From: Leptothrix discophora
GTDB taxonomy: Bacteria; Pseudomonadota; Gammaproteobacteria; Burkholderiales; Burkholderiaceae_C
Assembly (NCBI RefSeq): GCF_030705305.1
Contig: NZ_JAUZEE010000004.1
Span: 186,001-250,000 of the forward strand
Direction: 5' to 3'
Length of the DNA stretch: 64,000 bases
Part shown: positions 43,031-52,692 of the stretch, one piece after another
Layout: each line of letters opens with the position of its first letter
How positions within the stretch are numbered: the stretch's first letter is position 1
The notes under the pieces: model-generated
Seen by the model: only the letters and a program-made list of their open reading frames with translations
What the model was told of the DNA's origin: nothing
The model's database searches: none
Translations under genes and position numbers: made by a program

Positions 43031-43486
43031 ATGACCGACACGACCGACCCCCGCAACGACCACGCCGACCGGACGGACCCGGCCCACACGCCCCCCGAGG
43101 CCAAGCCCGCCACCGCCTTCGACTGGGTCGGCGGCGAGGCCCAGGTCCGCGCGCTGGTCGACCGCTTCTACGACCTGATGGACCTGGAGCCCGGCTACCG
43201 CGAGTTGCGCGCCGTGCACGGCAGCACGCTGGACAGCGCGCGCGACAAGCTCTTCATGTTCCTGTGCGGCTGGCTGGGCGGGCCGCAGCACTACGTCGAA
43301 CGCTACGGCCACCCACGCCTGCGGGCCCGGCACCTGCCCTTCCCGATCGGCATCCGCGAACGCGACCAGTGGCTCGCCTGCATGCACCAGGCGATGACCG
43401 ACACGGCGCTCGACCCGGCGCTGATCGCGCGGCTGGACGAGAGCTTCTTCAACACGGCGGACTGGATGCGGAACAAGGGGTCCTGA
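43031..43486 (+). CDS. Group II truncated haemoglobin
   Basis: A 151-residue 2-over-2 globin with a 30-residue acidic N-terminal extension. FDWVGGEAQVRALVDRFYDLMD carries the B10 Tyr, LFMFLCGWLGGPQHYVERYGH the E-helix Trp/Gly pattern, HPRLRARHLPFPIG the proximal His and RDQWLACM the G8 Trp. It probably binds oxygen or detoxifies NO. It starts 12 bp after the ATPase gene, so it is likely in the same operon as the diguanylate cyclase. Confidence 0.92.
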   Translation: MTDTTDPRNDHADRTDPAHTPPEAKPATAFDWVGGEAQVRALVDRFYDLMDLEPGYRELRAVHGSTLDSARDKLFMFLCGWLGGPQHYVERYGHPRLRARHLPFPIGIRERDQWLACMHQAMTDTALDPALIARLDESFFNTADWMRNKGS

Positions 43487-43497
43487 GGTCAGCCACC

Positions 43498-44226
43498 TCA
43501 CTCCCCCTCGCGCGCGGCCGCCTCCGCCCGGCGCCGCTGTGCGCGAGGCCTGTTCACCGTTCCGGCCAGCAGCACGATCAGCGCGCCCGCGCCGCCGTCC
43601 GGCCCGCGTGCCTGCGTGAAGGCCAGCACCTCCTGGCGCTGCACCAGCCAGCTGCGCACCTTGCCCTTGAGCACCGGCTCGCGGCCGGGCGAGCCCAGGC
43701 CCTTGCCGTGGACCACACGCACGCAGCGCCAGCCGCGCTTGCCGGCGTCGACGAGGAAGCCGGCCAGGGCCTCGCGGGCGTGGTCGCGCGTCAGGCCGTG
43801 CAGGTCGATCTGGCCCTGCACCGTCCAGCGGCCCAGGCGCAGCTTCTTCAGCACGTCCGGACCCAGCTCCAGGCGGCGGAAGGACAGCTGGTCGTCGGTC
43901 TCCATCAGCGACTCGGGATCGAACTCGTCGGACAGCGAGGCGCGCATCACCTGGCGGTCGTCCAGCTCGCGCTGCAGCGGCTCGGGCGCGGGGCGCGCCC
44001 GCTCGATCTGTGCCAGCCCGGTCGGCGCCAGCGGCGTGACCGTGCCGAGCGTCTCGCGCAGCGTGTGCAGGAACAGCGCCTGCTCGCGCTGGCGGGCCTC
44101 GGCCTGCTGGCGCGCCAGCTGGGCCGCACGCTCCTCGGCCTCGCGGCGCGCCTGGGCCTCCTTCATCAGGCCCTTCAGGTCGGCCAGCTCGCGCCAGCCG
44201 CGACCCTCGCGCTGGCTGGACCTCAT
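43498..44226 (-). CDS. Smr domain protein (SmrA/YdaL-like)
   Basis: A 242-residue protein. An N-terminal charged coiled coil (Ala/Arg/Glu/Gln-rich, about 20-50) and linker precede a C-terminal Smr domain with QIDLHGLTRDHAREALAGF and VRVVHGKGLGSPG, the LDxH and HGxG motifs of Smr nucleases. Stand-alone Smr proteins cleave or bind branched DNA or RNA; the target is unknown. It converges with the haemoglobin gene and follows radC by 10 bp. Confidence 0.88.
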   Translation of the reverse strand: MRSSQREGRGWRELADLKGLMKEAQARREAEERAAQLARQQAEARQREQALFLHTLRETLGTVTPLAPTGLAQIERARPAPEPLQRELDDRQVMRASLSDEFDPESLMETDDQLSFRRLELGPDVLKKLRLGRWTVQGQIDLHGLTRDHAREALAGFLVDAGKRGWRCVRVVHGKGLGSPGREPVLKGKVRSWLVQRQEVLAFTQARGPDGGAGALIVLLAGTVNRPRAQRRRAEAAAREGE

Positions 44227-44236
44227 GGTGCGGCCC

Positions 44237-44905
44237 TCACATCAGACCCCGCTCGGCCAGGCTGACGACCTGGGCGCCGCCGACCACCAGATGGTCGAGC
44301 ACGCGCACGTCGACCAGCGCCAGCGCGTCGCTCAGTCGGCGCGTCAGCAGCTCGTCCGCACGCGACGGCTCGGCCAGTCCGGAGGGGTGGTTGTGAGCCA
44401 GGATGGCTGCGGCCGCATTGAGCGCCAGCGCCCGCTTGACAACCTCGCGCGGGTAGACCGTGGTCTGGGCGATGCTGCCCTGGAACATGGGCTCGTAGGA
44501 CAGCAGGCGGTGGCCGCTGTCGAGGAACATCACCGCGAAGACCTCGCTCTGGCGGGCGGAGAGATGCAGGCGGAGGAACTCGCGCACCTTGTCCGGGCTG
44601 TCGAAGACCGGCCGGACCGCCAGCTCGGCGCGCACCGCACGGCGCGCCAGTTCGAGCACCGCCTGCAACTCGGCTCGCTTGGCCGGACCGAGCCCCTTGA
44701 CCTCGCGCAGCGCCGCCACGTCCGTGCCCAGCAGGCCCGACAGGCCGCCGAAGCGCTTCAGCAGCTCACCGGCCCATTCGAGCACGCCGGTGCCCTTCAG
44801 GCCGGTGCGCAGGAGCAGCGCCAGCAGCTCGGCATCGGCCAGTGCGGCCGGCCCCAGCGCCAGGAGTTTTTCGCGCGGTCGCAGCGCGGCGGGCAGGTCT
44901 TTCAT
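44237..44905 (-). CDS. radC: RadC/YeeS-type JAB-domain protein
   Basis: A 222-residue RadC. A helix-hairpin-helix N-terminal half ([20 protein letters not shown]) is followed by a JAMM metal motif [17 protein letters not shown]. Despite the historic name, a repair role is not established. The ATG at 44905 gives [15 protein letters not shown], which matches family length; the longer open frame is ignored. Divergent from the slpA-type gene, 74 bp apart. Confidence 0.93.
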   Translation of the reverse strand: MKDLPAALRPREKLLALGPAALADAELLALLLRTGLKGTGVLEWAGELLKRFGGLSGLLGTDVAALREVKGLGPAKRAELQAVLELARRAVRAELAVRPVFDSPDKVREFLRLHLSARQSEVFAVMFLDSGHRLLSYEPMFQGSIAQTTVYPREVVKRALALNAAAAILAHNHPSGLAEPSRADELLTRRLSDALALVDVRVLDHLVVGGAQVVSLAERGLM

Positions 44906-44979
44906 CGGGGCTTCCGGTCCGTCGGCGCGGGCTGCGCACCTAAAATCGTGGGTCAGTCTACCGAACACAGGATCACCGC

Positions 44980-45432
44980 GTGCCTCAGGTCCAACCGGGT
45001 TCATTCCTCACCCTGCACTATCGATTGGCCGGTCCCGACGGGGCCGACATCGTCAACACCTTCGACGAGAAGCCCGCCACGCTGTCGATGGGCACCGGCG
45101 AACTCGCGCCGGCCATCGAGGCCCAGCTGCTGGGCCTGGAAGAAGGCACCCACACCACGCTGACGCTGGCGCCGGGCGTCGCCTTCGGCCAGCGCAACCC
45201 CGAGCTGCTGCAGCGGGTCAAGCTGGCGCTGCTGCGCGAACTGGGCGATCCGGATGCCGAGTACCACGTCGGCGACGTCGTGCAGTTCCCCACGCCCGAT
45301 GGCCAGGGCAGCTATGCCGGCGTCGTGCGCGAGGTCAGTCCGCCCGAGGACGATTGGGCGCTGTTCGACTTCAACCACCCGCTGGCCGGCCAGGCCGTGA
45401 CCTTCGAGGTCCGGCTGATCGGGGTGCTGTGA
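44980..45432 (+). CDS. FKBP-type peptidyl-prolyl isomerase (SlpA/FkpB-like)
   Basis: A 150-residue SlyD/SlpA-class FKBP with an inserted IF domain between [10 protein letters not shown] and the C-terminal strands; [13 protein letters not shown] and [25 protein letters not shown] are typical. It starts with GTG. A TAAAAT at 44941-44946 may be its -10. Its stop overlaps the ispH start by one base; slpA-ispH pairing is widespread in proteobacteria and supports the identity. Cytoplasmic chaperone-isomerase. Confidence 0.93.
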   Translation: MPQVQPGSFLTLHYRLAGPDGADIVNTFDEKPATLSMGTGELAPAIEAQLLGLEEGTHTTLTLAPGVAFGQRNPELLQRVKLALLRELGDPDAEYHVGDVVQFPTPDGQGSYAGVVREVSPPEDDWALFDFNHPLAGQAVTFEVRLIGVL

Positions 45433-46418
45433 TGGGCCAGTCCGTGCACAACGTGGCGTTGCAGGAGGTGGTGCTGGCGCAGCCGCGCGGCTTCTGCGCC
45501 GGTGTCGACCGCGCCATCGAGATCGTCGAGCGGGCCCTGGTCCGCTACGGCGCGCCGATCTATGTGCGCCACGAGATCGTGCACAACACCTTCGTGGTCG
45601 CCGACCTGAAGGCCAAGGGCGCGATCTTCATCGAGGACCTCGCCGACGTCCCGGCCGGTGCCACGCTGGTCTTCAGCGCCCACGGCGTGAGCCAGGCGGT
45701 GCGCCAGGAGGCGGCCGAGCGCGGCTTCCAGATCTTCGACGCGACCTGCCCGCTGGTCACCAAGGTCCACGTCGAGGTCGCCAAGCTGCGCCGCGAGGGC
45801 TACGAATTCATCATGATCGGCCACAAGGGCCACCCGGAAGTCGAAGGCACGATGGGCCAGCTCGACGACGGCATCTACCTGGTCGAGGACGTCGAGGACG
45901 TCGAGCGTGTTCAGGTCCGCCAGCCCGAGCGGCTGGCCGTGGTCACGCAGACCACCCTGAGCGTGGACGATGCCTCGGCCATCCTCGCGGCGGTCAAGGC
46001 GCGTTTCCCGCTGGTGCGCGAGCCCAAGAAGCAGGACATCTGCTACGCCACCCAGAACCGTCAGGACGCGGTCAAGCTGCTGACGGCCGAGGTCGACGTG
46101 CTGATCGTCGTCGGCAGCCCGACCAGCTCGAACAGCAACCGCCTGCGCGAGGTCGCCGAGCGCCGCGAGCTGGCGGCCTACATGGTCGACAACGCCAGCG
46201 AGCTGCAGCCCGAGTGGTTCGAGGGCCGCCAGCGCGTCGGCCTGACCGCCGGTGCCTCGGCGCCCGAGCTGCTGGTGCAGCAGGTCATCGAGCGCCTGCG
46301 CGAACTCGGCGCGACCAGCGTGCGGACCATGCCCGGTGTCGAGGAGACCATCGAGTTCCCGCTGCCGCTGGGCCTGGGCGACAAGTCGATGGCGGCAGCC
46401 GCGGCGTCCCGATCCTGA
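45432..46418 (+). CDS. ispH: 4-hydroxy-3-methylbut-2-enyl diphosphate reductase IspH
   Basis: A 328-residue Fe-S enzyme catalysing the last step of the MEP isoprenoid pathway. The three cluster cysteines lie in [24 protein letters not shown] and [10 protein letters not shown]; substrate residues in RHEIVHN, FSAHGVS and [11 protein letters not shown] are present. ATG at 45432, one-base overlap with the upstream isomerase gene. Confidence 0.97.
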   Translation: MGQSVHNVALQEVVLAQPRGFCAGVDRAIEIVERALVRYGAPIYVRHEIVHNTFVVADLKAKGAIFIEDLADVPAGATLVFSAHGVSQAVRQEAAERGFQIFDATCPLVTKVHVEVAKLRREGYEFIMIGHKGHPEVEGTMGQLDDGIYLVEDVEDVERVQVRQPERLAVVTQTTLSVDDASAILAAVKARFPLVREPKKQDICYATQNRQDAVKLLTAEVDVLIVVGSPTSSNSNRLREVAERRELAAYMVDNASELQPEWFEGRQRVGLTAGASAPELLVQQVIERLRELGATSVRTMPGVEETIEFPLPLGLGDKSMAAAAASRS

Positions 46419-46519
46419 CGATCCGTCCGACGCCTCCGAACGAACGCCCCTCGGCCCGACCGGCCGACCCCGATGTGCGGGCACGGACCGACGCCGATGG
46501 CGCGTCCGTGCCGACCTGA

Positions 46520-47830
<1,311 letters not shown>

Positions 47831-47840
47831 TCGGCGAGGC

Positions 47841-47870
47841 TTGATCGCCTCGGATTTCGTCGTCTATACT
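47841..47870 (+). promoter_or_regulatory. Promoter of tRNA-Ser(CGA)
   Basis: TTGATC (47841-47846), 18-bp spacer, TATACT (47865-47870); initiation would fall near 47877, about 75 bp before the mature tRNA. Confidence 0.6.
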
Positions 47871-47950
47871 CCGGCCTCTTTGCGGGACAGACCCCTCGCA
47901 AGGAGCCGATCAAGGCGCCCCGCGCACCACGATCGCGTCAGCAGACACCA

Positions 47951-48041
47951 GGAGAGGTGGCAGAGTGGTCGAATGCGCCGGACTCGAAATCCGGTATACG
48001 GTACCCCCGTATCGAGGGTTCGAATCCCTCCTTCTCCGCCA
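47951..48041 (+). tRNA. tRNA-Ser, anticodon CGA
   Basis: 91 nt including an encoded CCA. The acceptor stem GGAGAGG pairs with CTTCTCC (one G-T), the anticodon stem CCGGA/TCCGG encloses CTCGAAA with anticodon CGA at 47985-47987 (reads UCG), a long variable arm follows (class II tRNA), and the T arm carries GGTTCGAATCC. It is preceded by serS. Its 3' end is the integration target of the island; the gene itself is intact. Confidence 0.97.
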
Positions 48042-48083
48042 AGATGAAGCCCAAGTGATTGATTCACTTGGGCTTTTTTCTTG
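48028..48083. repeat. attL, left direct repeat (tRNA 3' end plus terminator)
   Basis: It begins CTCCTTCTCCGCCAAGA, covering the last 14 nt of tRNA-Ser, then two mismatch positions relative to the right copy, then 37 identical bases including the whole terminator hairpin. Confidence 0.92.
48047..48079 (+). terminator. tRNA-Ser terminator
   Basis: AAGCCCAAGTGA, five-base loop, TCACTTGGGCTT, then TTTT: a textbook rho-independent terminator ending the tRNA transcript. It lies inside the attL repeat. Confidence 0.92.
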
Positions 48084-48353
48084 CCTTGTCCAATCACCCA
48101 ACTTCCTACCCATCATCCGGAAATCGCTGAATCCGAGCTCCGGAAGAAGCGTCGACCCCCAGGGCGCCGCCCGCCGTCGGAGCTTCCGCCAACCAGCGAG
48201 TCAAGGGCAGGCACCGCCTGGCGCAGCGTACCCTTGATGCGATGGTTGGTGGATCGACGCTCGTCGGATCGGGCTGGCCACCGGAGAGGCCGGCCCGATC
48301 CAGACCGTCGGCGTGGTTCATCTCGTCGAAGGCATCCTTTCTGACAACTTCCA
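48084..48353. other. Non-coding left end of the island
   Basis: About 270 bp with only short overlapping open frames of no recognisable family. A palindromic GGATCG/CGATCC flavour recurs (48252-48303), but I see no transposon end or complete gene. It may be a scar of earlier insertions at this tRNA. Confidence 0.4.
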
Positions 48354-48390
48354 ATGATGGTATAAATCATCGGATCATTTCATTGATGAA
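48354..48390 (+). promoter_or_regulatory. Promoter/operator of the abiE pair
   Basis: A TATAAAT (48361-48367) lies inside an ATGAT-N7-ATCAT inverted repeat (48354-48370), and a second palindrome, TTCATTGATGAA, spans 48379-48390. AbiEi antitoxins of the studied systems repress their own promoter by binding inverted repeats; this site is a plausible target just before the GAGGA Shine-Dalgarno. Confidence 0.55.
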
Positions 48391-48405
48391 CCGAGGATAC
48401 GCACC

Positions 48406-49038
48406 GTGCCATCAGGCTCAAGTTCTACTCTGCTGACCCAACGCGACCGGGTCCATGCCCTGCTGCGTCAGCGTGGGCTGGCGCGCCTGTCGGAACTGAA
48501 GGCCGAGGGCATCACGGCCACCACGGTCAGTCGCATGGAGCAAGCCGGCGAACTGGTTCGGCTGGCACGGGGCCTCTATCAACTGCCCGATGCCTCGCTC
48601 GACGTGCATCAGTCCCTCGCCGAGGCGTCTCGCCTTGTGCCGCGTGGCGTGATCTGCCTGAGTTCCGCCCTGGCGTTCCACGGCTTGACCGACCAGATGC
48701 CAGCCCAGGTCTGGATCGCCATCGGCCGCAAGGACTGGCGCCCACGGGTGACCTACCCGCCGCTGCGCGTGGCCCGTTACTCGGACGAGGAACTGGGGCG
48801 CGACGTCGAATCGGCGCAGATCGCCGGCATCGTGGTGCCCATCTTCGGTGTGGCGAAGACGCTGGCAGATCTGTTCCGATATCGCCGCAGCGTCGGAGAA
48901 CTGATCGCCGTCGAAGGGCTGCGACAGGCCCTGCGGCAACGCAAGGTGACCCCGTCCGAGATCGCCAACGCCGCGCAGACCGGTGGTGTCTGGCGCGCGA
49001 TGCAGCCCTATCTGATGGCGCTGACCAGCGATGCCTGA
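48406..49038 (+). CDS. abiEi: Type IV toxin-antitoxin system antitoxin AbiEi
   Basis: A 210-residue protein with an N-terminal winged helix (RVHALLRQRGLARLSELKAEGI, then RGLYQLPDA) and the AbiEi C-terminal domain (RGVICLSSALAFHGLTDQMP). In studied systems AbiEi represses the operon and neutralises AbiEii. GTG start with GAGGA eight bases upstream; no other start fits. It overlaps the toxin gene by eight bases. It likely stabilises the island or gives phage defence. Confidence 0.9.
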   Translation: MPSGSSSTLLTQRDRVHALLRQRGLARLSELKAEGITATTVSRMEQAGELVRLARGLYQLPDASLDVHQSLAEASRLVPRGVICLSSALAFHGLTDQMPAQVWIAIGRKDWRPRVTYPPLRVARYSDEELGRDVESAQIAGIVVPIFGVAKTLADLFRYRRSVGELIAVEGLRQALRQRKVTPSEIANAAQTGGVWRAMQPYLMALTSDA

Positions 49039-49924
49039 AATGCCTTCGAAGGGCACGCGCCAGGTCGGCGCCTCGGTGCGCCAACGCCTGCTGAACCTGG
49101 CCAATGCTCGAGGCGAGCCGCTGGACCTGCTGCTGACCCGCTACACGCTCGAACGCCTGCTGCACCGACTCAGCCTGTCGCCCCACCGTGATCGCTTCGT
49201 GCTCAAGGGCGCGATGCTGCTGACGACCTGGTTTGAAGAGCCCCATCGCGCCACCCGCGACCTGGACCTGCTCGGCTTCGGCGACCCGGCCGACGACGCG
49301 CTGCTGGCGGTGTTCCGTGAGGTCATGGCGATCCCGGTCGACGATGGACTGAGCTTCAATCTCGACGCCCTGTCGATCGGGCCAATCCGCGAAGACAACG
49401 ACTACGGCGGCTCGCGGTTGCGCACTACGGCCAACCTGGCAGGTGCGCGCGTCACCGTGGTCATCGACATCGGCTTTGGTGATGCGGTGGAGCCGGGCCT
49501 CGATCTCATCGACCTGCCGGTGCTGCTGGACCTGCCGGCACCGCGTCTGCGCGCCTATCCCCGAGAGACCGTGGTTGCCGAGAAGCTGCATGCCATGGTC
49601 GTGCTCGGCCTCGCCAACAGCCGCATGAAGGACTACTTCGATCTGTGGATGTTGCTGGCCACGTTCGAGTTCGATCCCCTCTGCTTGCAGCAGGCCGTCC
49701 AGGCCACCTTCCAGCGACGCGGCACACCGGTACCGGATCAAGTGCCCGTCGGGCTGAGCGATGTGTTCTCAGCGGACCCGAGCAAGCAACAGCAGTGGAG
49801 CGCCTTCGCGCGCAACCTGTCGAAGGAAGCGCCGAGCCTGGTCGACGTCGTGACGAGCTTGAGGGATCGTCTGAGCGACCTCTTTGACCCGGACGCTCGT
49901 CAGCGCTCCCAGTCCGGTCCTTGA
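49031..49924 (+). CDS. abiEii: Type IV toxin AbiEii, nucleotidyltransferase
   Basis: A 297-residue DUF1814 nucleotidyltransferase. DRFVLKGAMLLTTWFEEPHRATRDLDLLGFGD carries the conserved DxD-type metal residues, and RETVVAEKLHAMVVLG with SRMKDYFDLWMLL the downstream Lys and Asp motifs. AbiEii toxins cause reversible growth arrest and abort phage infection. The 3' end overlaps the 3' end of the convergent relaxase gene by 25 bp. Confidence 0.92.
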   Translation: MPEMPSKGTRQVGASVRQRLLNLANARGEPLDLLLTRYTLERLLHRLSLSPHRDRFVLKGAMLLTTWFEEPHRATRDLDLLGFGDPADDALLAVFREVMAIPVDDGLSFNLDALSIGPIREDNDYGGSRLRTTANLAGARVTVVIDIGFGDAVEPGLDLIDLPVLLDLPAPRLRAYPRETVVAEKLHAMVVLGLANSRMKDYFDLWMLLATFEFDPLCLQQAVQATFQRRGTPVPDQVPVGLSDVFSADPSKQQQWSAFARNLSKEAPSLVDVVTSLRDRLSDLFDPDARQRSQSGP

Positions 49925-50901
49925 GGTGTCCGTCCCGTCGAGGGCGCTGGTGCACGATCGCCACCCCTCGACACCCCTGGCAACGTGCGCTGTGCGGCCT
50001 GCTCCGGCGATTTGGACCGAACCCCCGGCAAATGCCGCGCATAGCCCACGACCAGGCGCGCCAGTTCACGGTCCCCCGCGTCGTCCGAGGTCGCCAGCGC
50101 GTTCGCGATCTCGACCCAGGCCAGAGCCACCTGTCGACGGCTGGGCGTGAGCTTCACGTTGTCGCCTTCCGATGGCGAGGCGCCGCCTTCCCCGCGCTCG
50201 CGGGCCTTGATCTGCCACAGCCGCTCGTTGTGGTGCCGACTCCCGCGCGTGACCCGAGACGAGGCCTCGGCCTCGATGCCCCAGCCGCGCAGCTTCTCCG
50301 CGAACACCTCGCGCCAGCGGCGCAGATCCTCCTTGCGCGGGTTCAAGCGTTTGCCGTCGCGCCCTTCGGCCCGCACGCTCAGGTGCACATGCGGATTGGC
50401 CTGGTGGGTATGCAGGACCATGACGTAGCGGTGTCTGGCCAGCTCGTCGGCGGCAAACTCTCGCACCGCCTGCTTCAGGTAGGTCGTGTTCGTGCCCTCG
50501 GGCATCGACAGCATGATGTTGAACGCCTCGCGCCGCTCGCTGCGATCGGGGATGCGCGTGCCACCCAGGCGCCATTGGCTCACCACGTCCTGCAGGGCTT
50601 CCTGGCCCTCGCGCACGACACCCCGATCGTCTTCGATCGGCAGCTGTCCACTCTTGCTGATGTAGCGCAGGTGGGCCGCGATGGGGCCCATGCCGCGACC
50701 TCCACCGGTGACCTTGACCATGACTTGCGGGGCGCGTGACTTGACGGTGGCCGCCAGCCGCTTGCGCACCCAGGCCGCGCGGTCGTGCAGGCTGGCCGTT
50801 CGTGGCCCTCCTGGCGCAGCCGATGTGCGGCGATTGCCGGCATAGAAGAGGCGGTCGCCCCACAGGACGAGCACGCCATCGACACGATTCGCGCTGGTCA
50901 T
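49900..50901 (-). CDS. Relaxase/mobilization nuclease, MOBP-like
   Basis: A 333-residue relaxase. VMVKVTGGGRGMGPIAAHLRYISKSG contains the probable active-site Tyr region (motif I), and HTHQANPHVHLSVRA is the histidine-rich metal motif III of MOBP/VirD2-type relaxases. A basic C-terminal tail follows. It would nick at oriT and lead the transferred strand. The ATG at 50901 has GGAGA five bases upstream; a TTG at 50916 is an alternative. It follows the accessory protein by 11 bp. Confidence 0.88.
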   Translation of the reverse strand: MTSANRVDGVLVLWGDRLFYAGNRRTSAAPGGPRTASLHDRAAWVRKRLAATVKSRAPQVMVKVTGGGRGMGPIAAHLRYISKSGQLPIEDDRGVVREGQEALQDVVSQWRLGGTRIPDRSERREAFNIMLSMPEGTNTTYLKQAVREFAADELARHRYVMVLHTHQANPHVHLSVRAEGRDGKRLNPRKEDLRRWREVFAEKLRGWGIEAEASSRVTRGSRHHNERLWQIKARERGEGGASPSEGDNVKLTPSRRQVALAWVEIANALATSDDAGDRELARLVVGYARHLPGVRSKSPEQAAQRTLPGVSRGGDRAPAPSTGRTPQGPDWER

Positions 50902-50912
50902 GGCCTTCTCCT

Positions 50913-51437
50913 TCAAAGTCCCGACAGGACCTTCGACGCCCGGTCGAGGTGGGCCTGCATCGCCACATCCATCTTTCGAAGTCGCTGGGCGAACGGCTCG
51001 GCCTCTTCCCGCTTCGCCAGATGGACGAGGCGCAGGAACGCATGGAGGTCGACCGACAAGGCGGCCATCGCATCGTTGGAGGCCAGCAGGGCTGCTCGGT
51101 CCGCCTCCCGTTCGGCCACGGGTTGAGGCAGCGGGGCTTCGCGCACCAGGCGCGCCACGACATCCCCATATGACAGCCCCAAGTGCCCGGCCATGAACGT
51201 CAGTCGCTCGGCATCGGCGATGGGTAGTCGCAGGGTCAGCTTGGTGATGCGTCGGCGGGGGCCTATGGCGATCTCATGACCCGGACGTTCAACGTCAGTT
51301 CGAGGGCCGATGGCCTCCACGATCGAAGCCCGTGCGAGGGCCGCCACCGTGACGCCACGATCCACAGCCGCTGACCGAACGGCATCACCGATGCCGCGCA
51401 GGTCAACCATGACGCGGTCACGCGAGGCGCTGGCCAT
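50913..51437 (-). CDS. Relaxosome accessory protein, RHH-like (MobC/TraJ role)
   Basis: A 174-residue protein directly before the relaxase gene. The central segment ITKLTLRLPIADAERLTFMAGHLGLSYGDVVARLV has the strand-helix-helix pattern of ribbon-helix-helix DNA-binding proteins, and the N terminus repeats a similar pattern (VTVAALARASIVEAIG). The C-terminal half is helical and charged. Position and fold suggest it guides the relaxase to oriT. No family name is certain. ATG at 51437; a GTG six bases upstream is possible. Confidence 0.65.
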   Translation of the reverse strand: MASASRDRVMVDLRGIGDAVRSAAVDRGVTVAALARASIVEAIGPRTDVERPGHEIAIGPRRRITKLTLRLPIADAERLTFMAGHLGLSYGDVVARLVREAPLPQPVAEREADRAALLASNDAMAALSVDLHAFLRLVHLAKREEAEPFAQRLRKMDVAMQAHLDRASKVLSGL

Positions 51438-51489
51438 GACCACCGCCCACGTCGGCCAGGCCGCGTGGCATCCAAATGCTGGCGGGACG

Positions 51490-51501
51490 CCTATCCTGCC
51501 C
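51490..51501 (+). other. Putative oriT nic site, IncP type
   Basis: CCTATCCTGCCC equals the core around nic in IncP plasmid oriT (cut ATCCTG^C; here between 51498 and 51499). It lies 53 bp before the accessory-relaxase operon, where such an origin is expected. A small GCAT-CCAA-ATGC inverted repeat is next to it (51468-51479). Confidence 0.7.
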
Positions 51502-51521
51502 TAGCCTTCCAAACACCCTAT

Positions 51522-52451
51522 TCATGGCTCGATTCCTCGGCCTGGTTCGGTGTCAGGGGTCTGACCGTCAGACCCCATGGGCAGCAAATCTGCCAGCGCC
51601 AATAGGCGACGCCGCAGATCGACGATCTCGTCTGCATCGCCCGACGGCTTGATGCGAGGCAGCAAGCGCTCGAGGCGATCGCAAGCTGCGTGAGCCTGAT
51701 GGACGGGCCGTGAGCCAGATGCCCGATGTGTCAATCGGATTGACTCCGGCGCTTCTCGGAGCGCGGCCACCGCCTCGCGCGTGATGGGCTCAGCGGCATC
51801 GACCAATGACTGCACCTGCTCTGGTCGGTGCGCGTGCAGCTTGCTCAGTTCATGCAGCGTTCGCGGTGAGGTGCAGCGGCCGGACTTGAGGGCAGCATCG
51901 AGCACGGGCGGCAGGTCGAGCAAGGTCAGGTGGTGAGCTACCGTCGTGAGGTTCATGCCCAGCCGTCGGGAGACCTCAGCCTGCGTGTCACCGGCATCGA
52001 TCTGCCCACGGATGAACCGGGCCAGGTCGATCGGTGTGAGGTTGGCACGCTTGAGGTTCTCGGCGACCTGCGCGTAACGATCGGTGCGATCGAGGCGAAC
52101 GACCACGGGGACTTCGGTCAGACCGGCCTGCCGCGCAGCACGCAGTCGACGGGCGCCGAAGTGCAGCAGGTAGCGGCCTTGGGGATTGGCAGGGTGGATG
52201 ACCAGGGGCACGAGGAGCCCGCGCAGGACGATGTCGGCGGCCAGCGCGTCAAGGTCGGCTTCGACGAAGTCGAAGCGGGGGCTGGCAGGGTCCTCGTCGA
52301 TCAGCTCGATCGGAACAAGGCATGGCGCGTTCGGACGCGATCTCCGAGCGGACCTTCTTGCGTTGACGCCTGAGGTCCGTGAAGTGCCTGGCGTGAGCTC
52401 GCTACCCAGCAGATCAAGTTGGGCATCGACCTGAGCATCTCCCTGGCGCAT
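51522..52451 (-). CDS. ParB/RepB/Spo0J family protein
   Basis: A 309-residue ParB. The CTP-binding N-domain is present (LVPIELIDEDPASPRFDF, GLLVPLVIHP, YLLHFGARRLRAARQAGLTEVPVVV), as is the ENLKRANLTPIDLARFI segment. The central HTH follows (TQAEVSRRLGMNLTTVAHHLTLLDLPP). The extreme N terminus (about 45 residues) is Arg/Ser-rich. No ParA ATPase is present, so segregation or a transcription role is open. It stands between a decayed IS fragment and the putative oriT. Confidence 0.85.
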   Translation of the reverse strand: MRQGDAQVDAQLDLLGSELTPGTSRTSGVNARRSARRSRPNAPCLVPIELIDEDPASPRFDFVEADLDALAADIVLRGLLVPLVIHPANPQGRYLLHFGARRLRAARQAGLTEVPVVVRLDRTDRYAQVAENLKRANLTPIDLARFIRGQIDAGDTQAEVSRRLGMNLTTVAHHLTLLDLPPVLDAALKSGRCTSPRTLHELSKLHAHRPEQVQSLVDAAEPITREAVAALREAPESIRLTHRASGSRPVHQAHAACDRLERLLPRIKPSGDADEIVDLRRRLLALADLLPMGSDGQTPDTEPGRGIEP

Positions 52452-52692
52452 GGGCGGATCGTGCCGATCGTTGTGCGATCAGGAAAGCACTCCGCAACAT
52501 GCTGATGTGGCTCATTGTTTGAGCCAGGACGCTCCACGAGAGGTCAGGTGAGTTCAGAGCATTCCACGTCGGTTTCAATCACTTACACCGCCCGTCGCGG
52601 GAAGTCATTTCCACGCCGCTCTGGAAGGCAGCTGAAGTACAGCCACTGACAGTCCCGATGCGCCTTGCGCGACGATCACGGAAGAACCCTAT
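52452..52692. other. Non-coding gap between parB and the transposase remnant
   Basis: 240 bp without a supportable gene. A short TGTGGCTCATTGTTTGAGCCAGG inverted arrangement near 52505 (GGCTCA/TGAGCC) could be a small hairpin. A lost parA may have stood here, but no trace is readable. Confidence 0.35.

Noticed and set aside
44589-46418. Longer ispH reading frame starting inside the antisense radC region
   Set aside because: ispH family length and the TGATG coupling with the isomerase gene fix the start at 45432.
48113-48370. Short minus-strand ORFs of about 80 codons at the left end of the island
   Set aside because: Two frames overlap with no recognisable family and no Shine-Dalgarno, and they run through the abiE operator.
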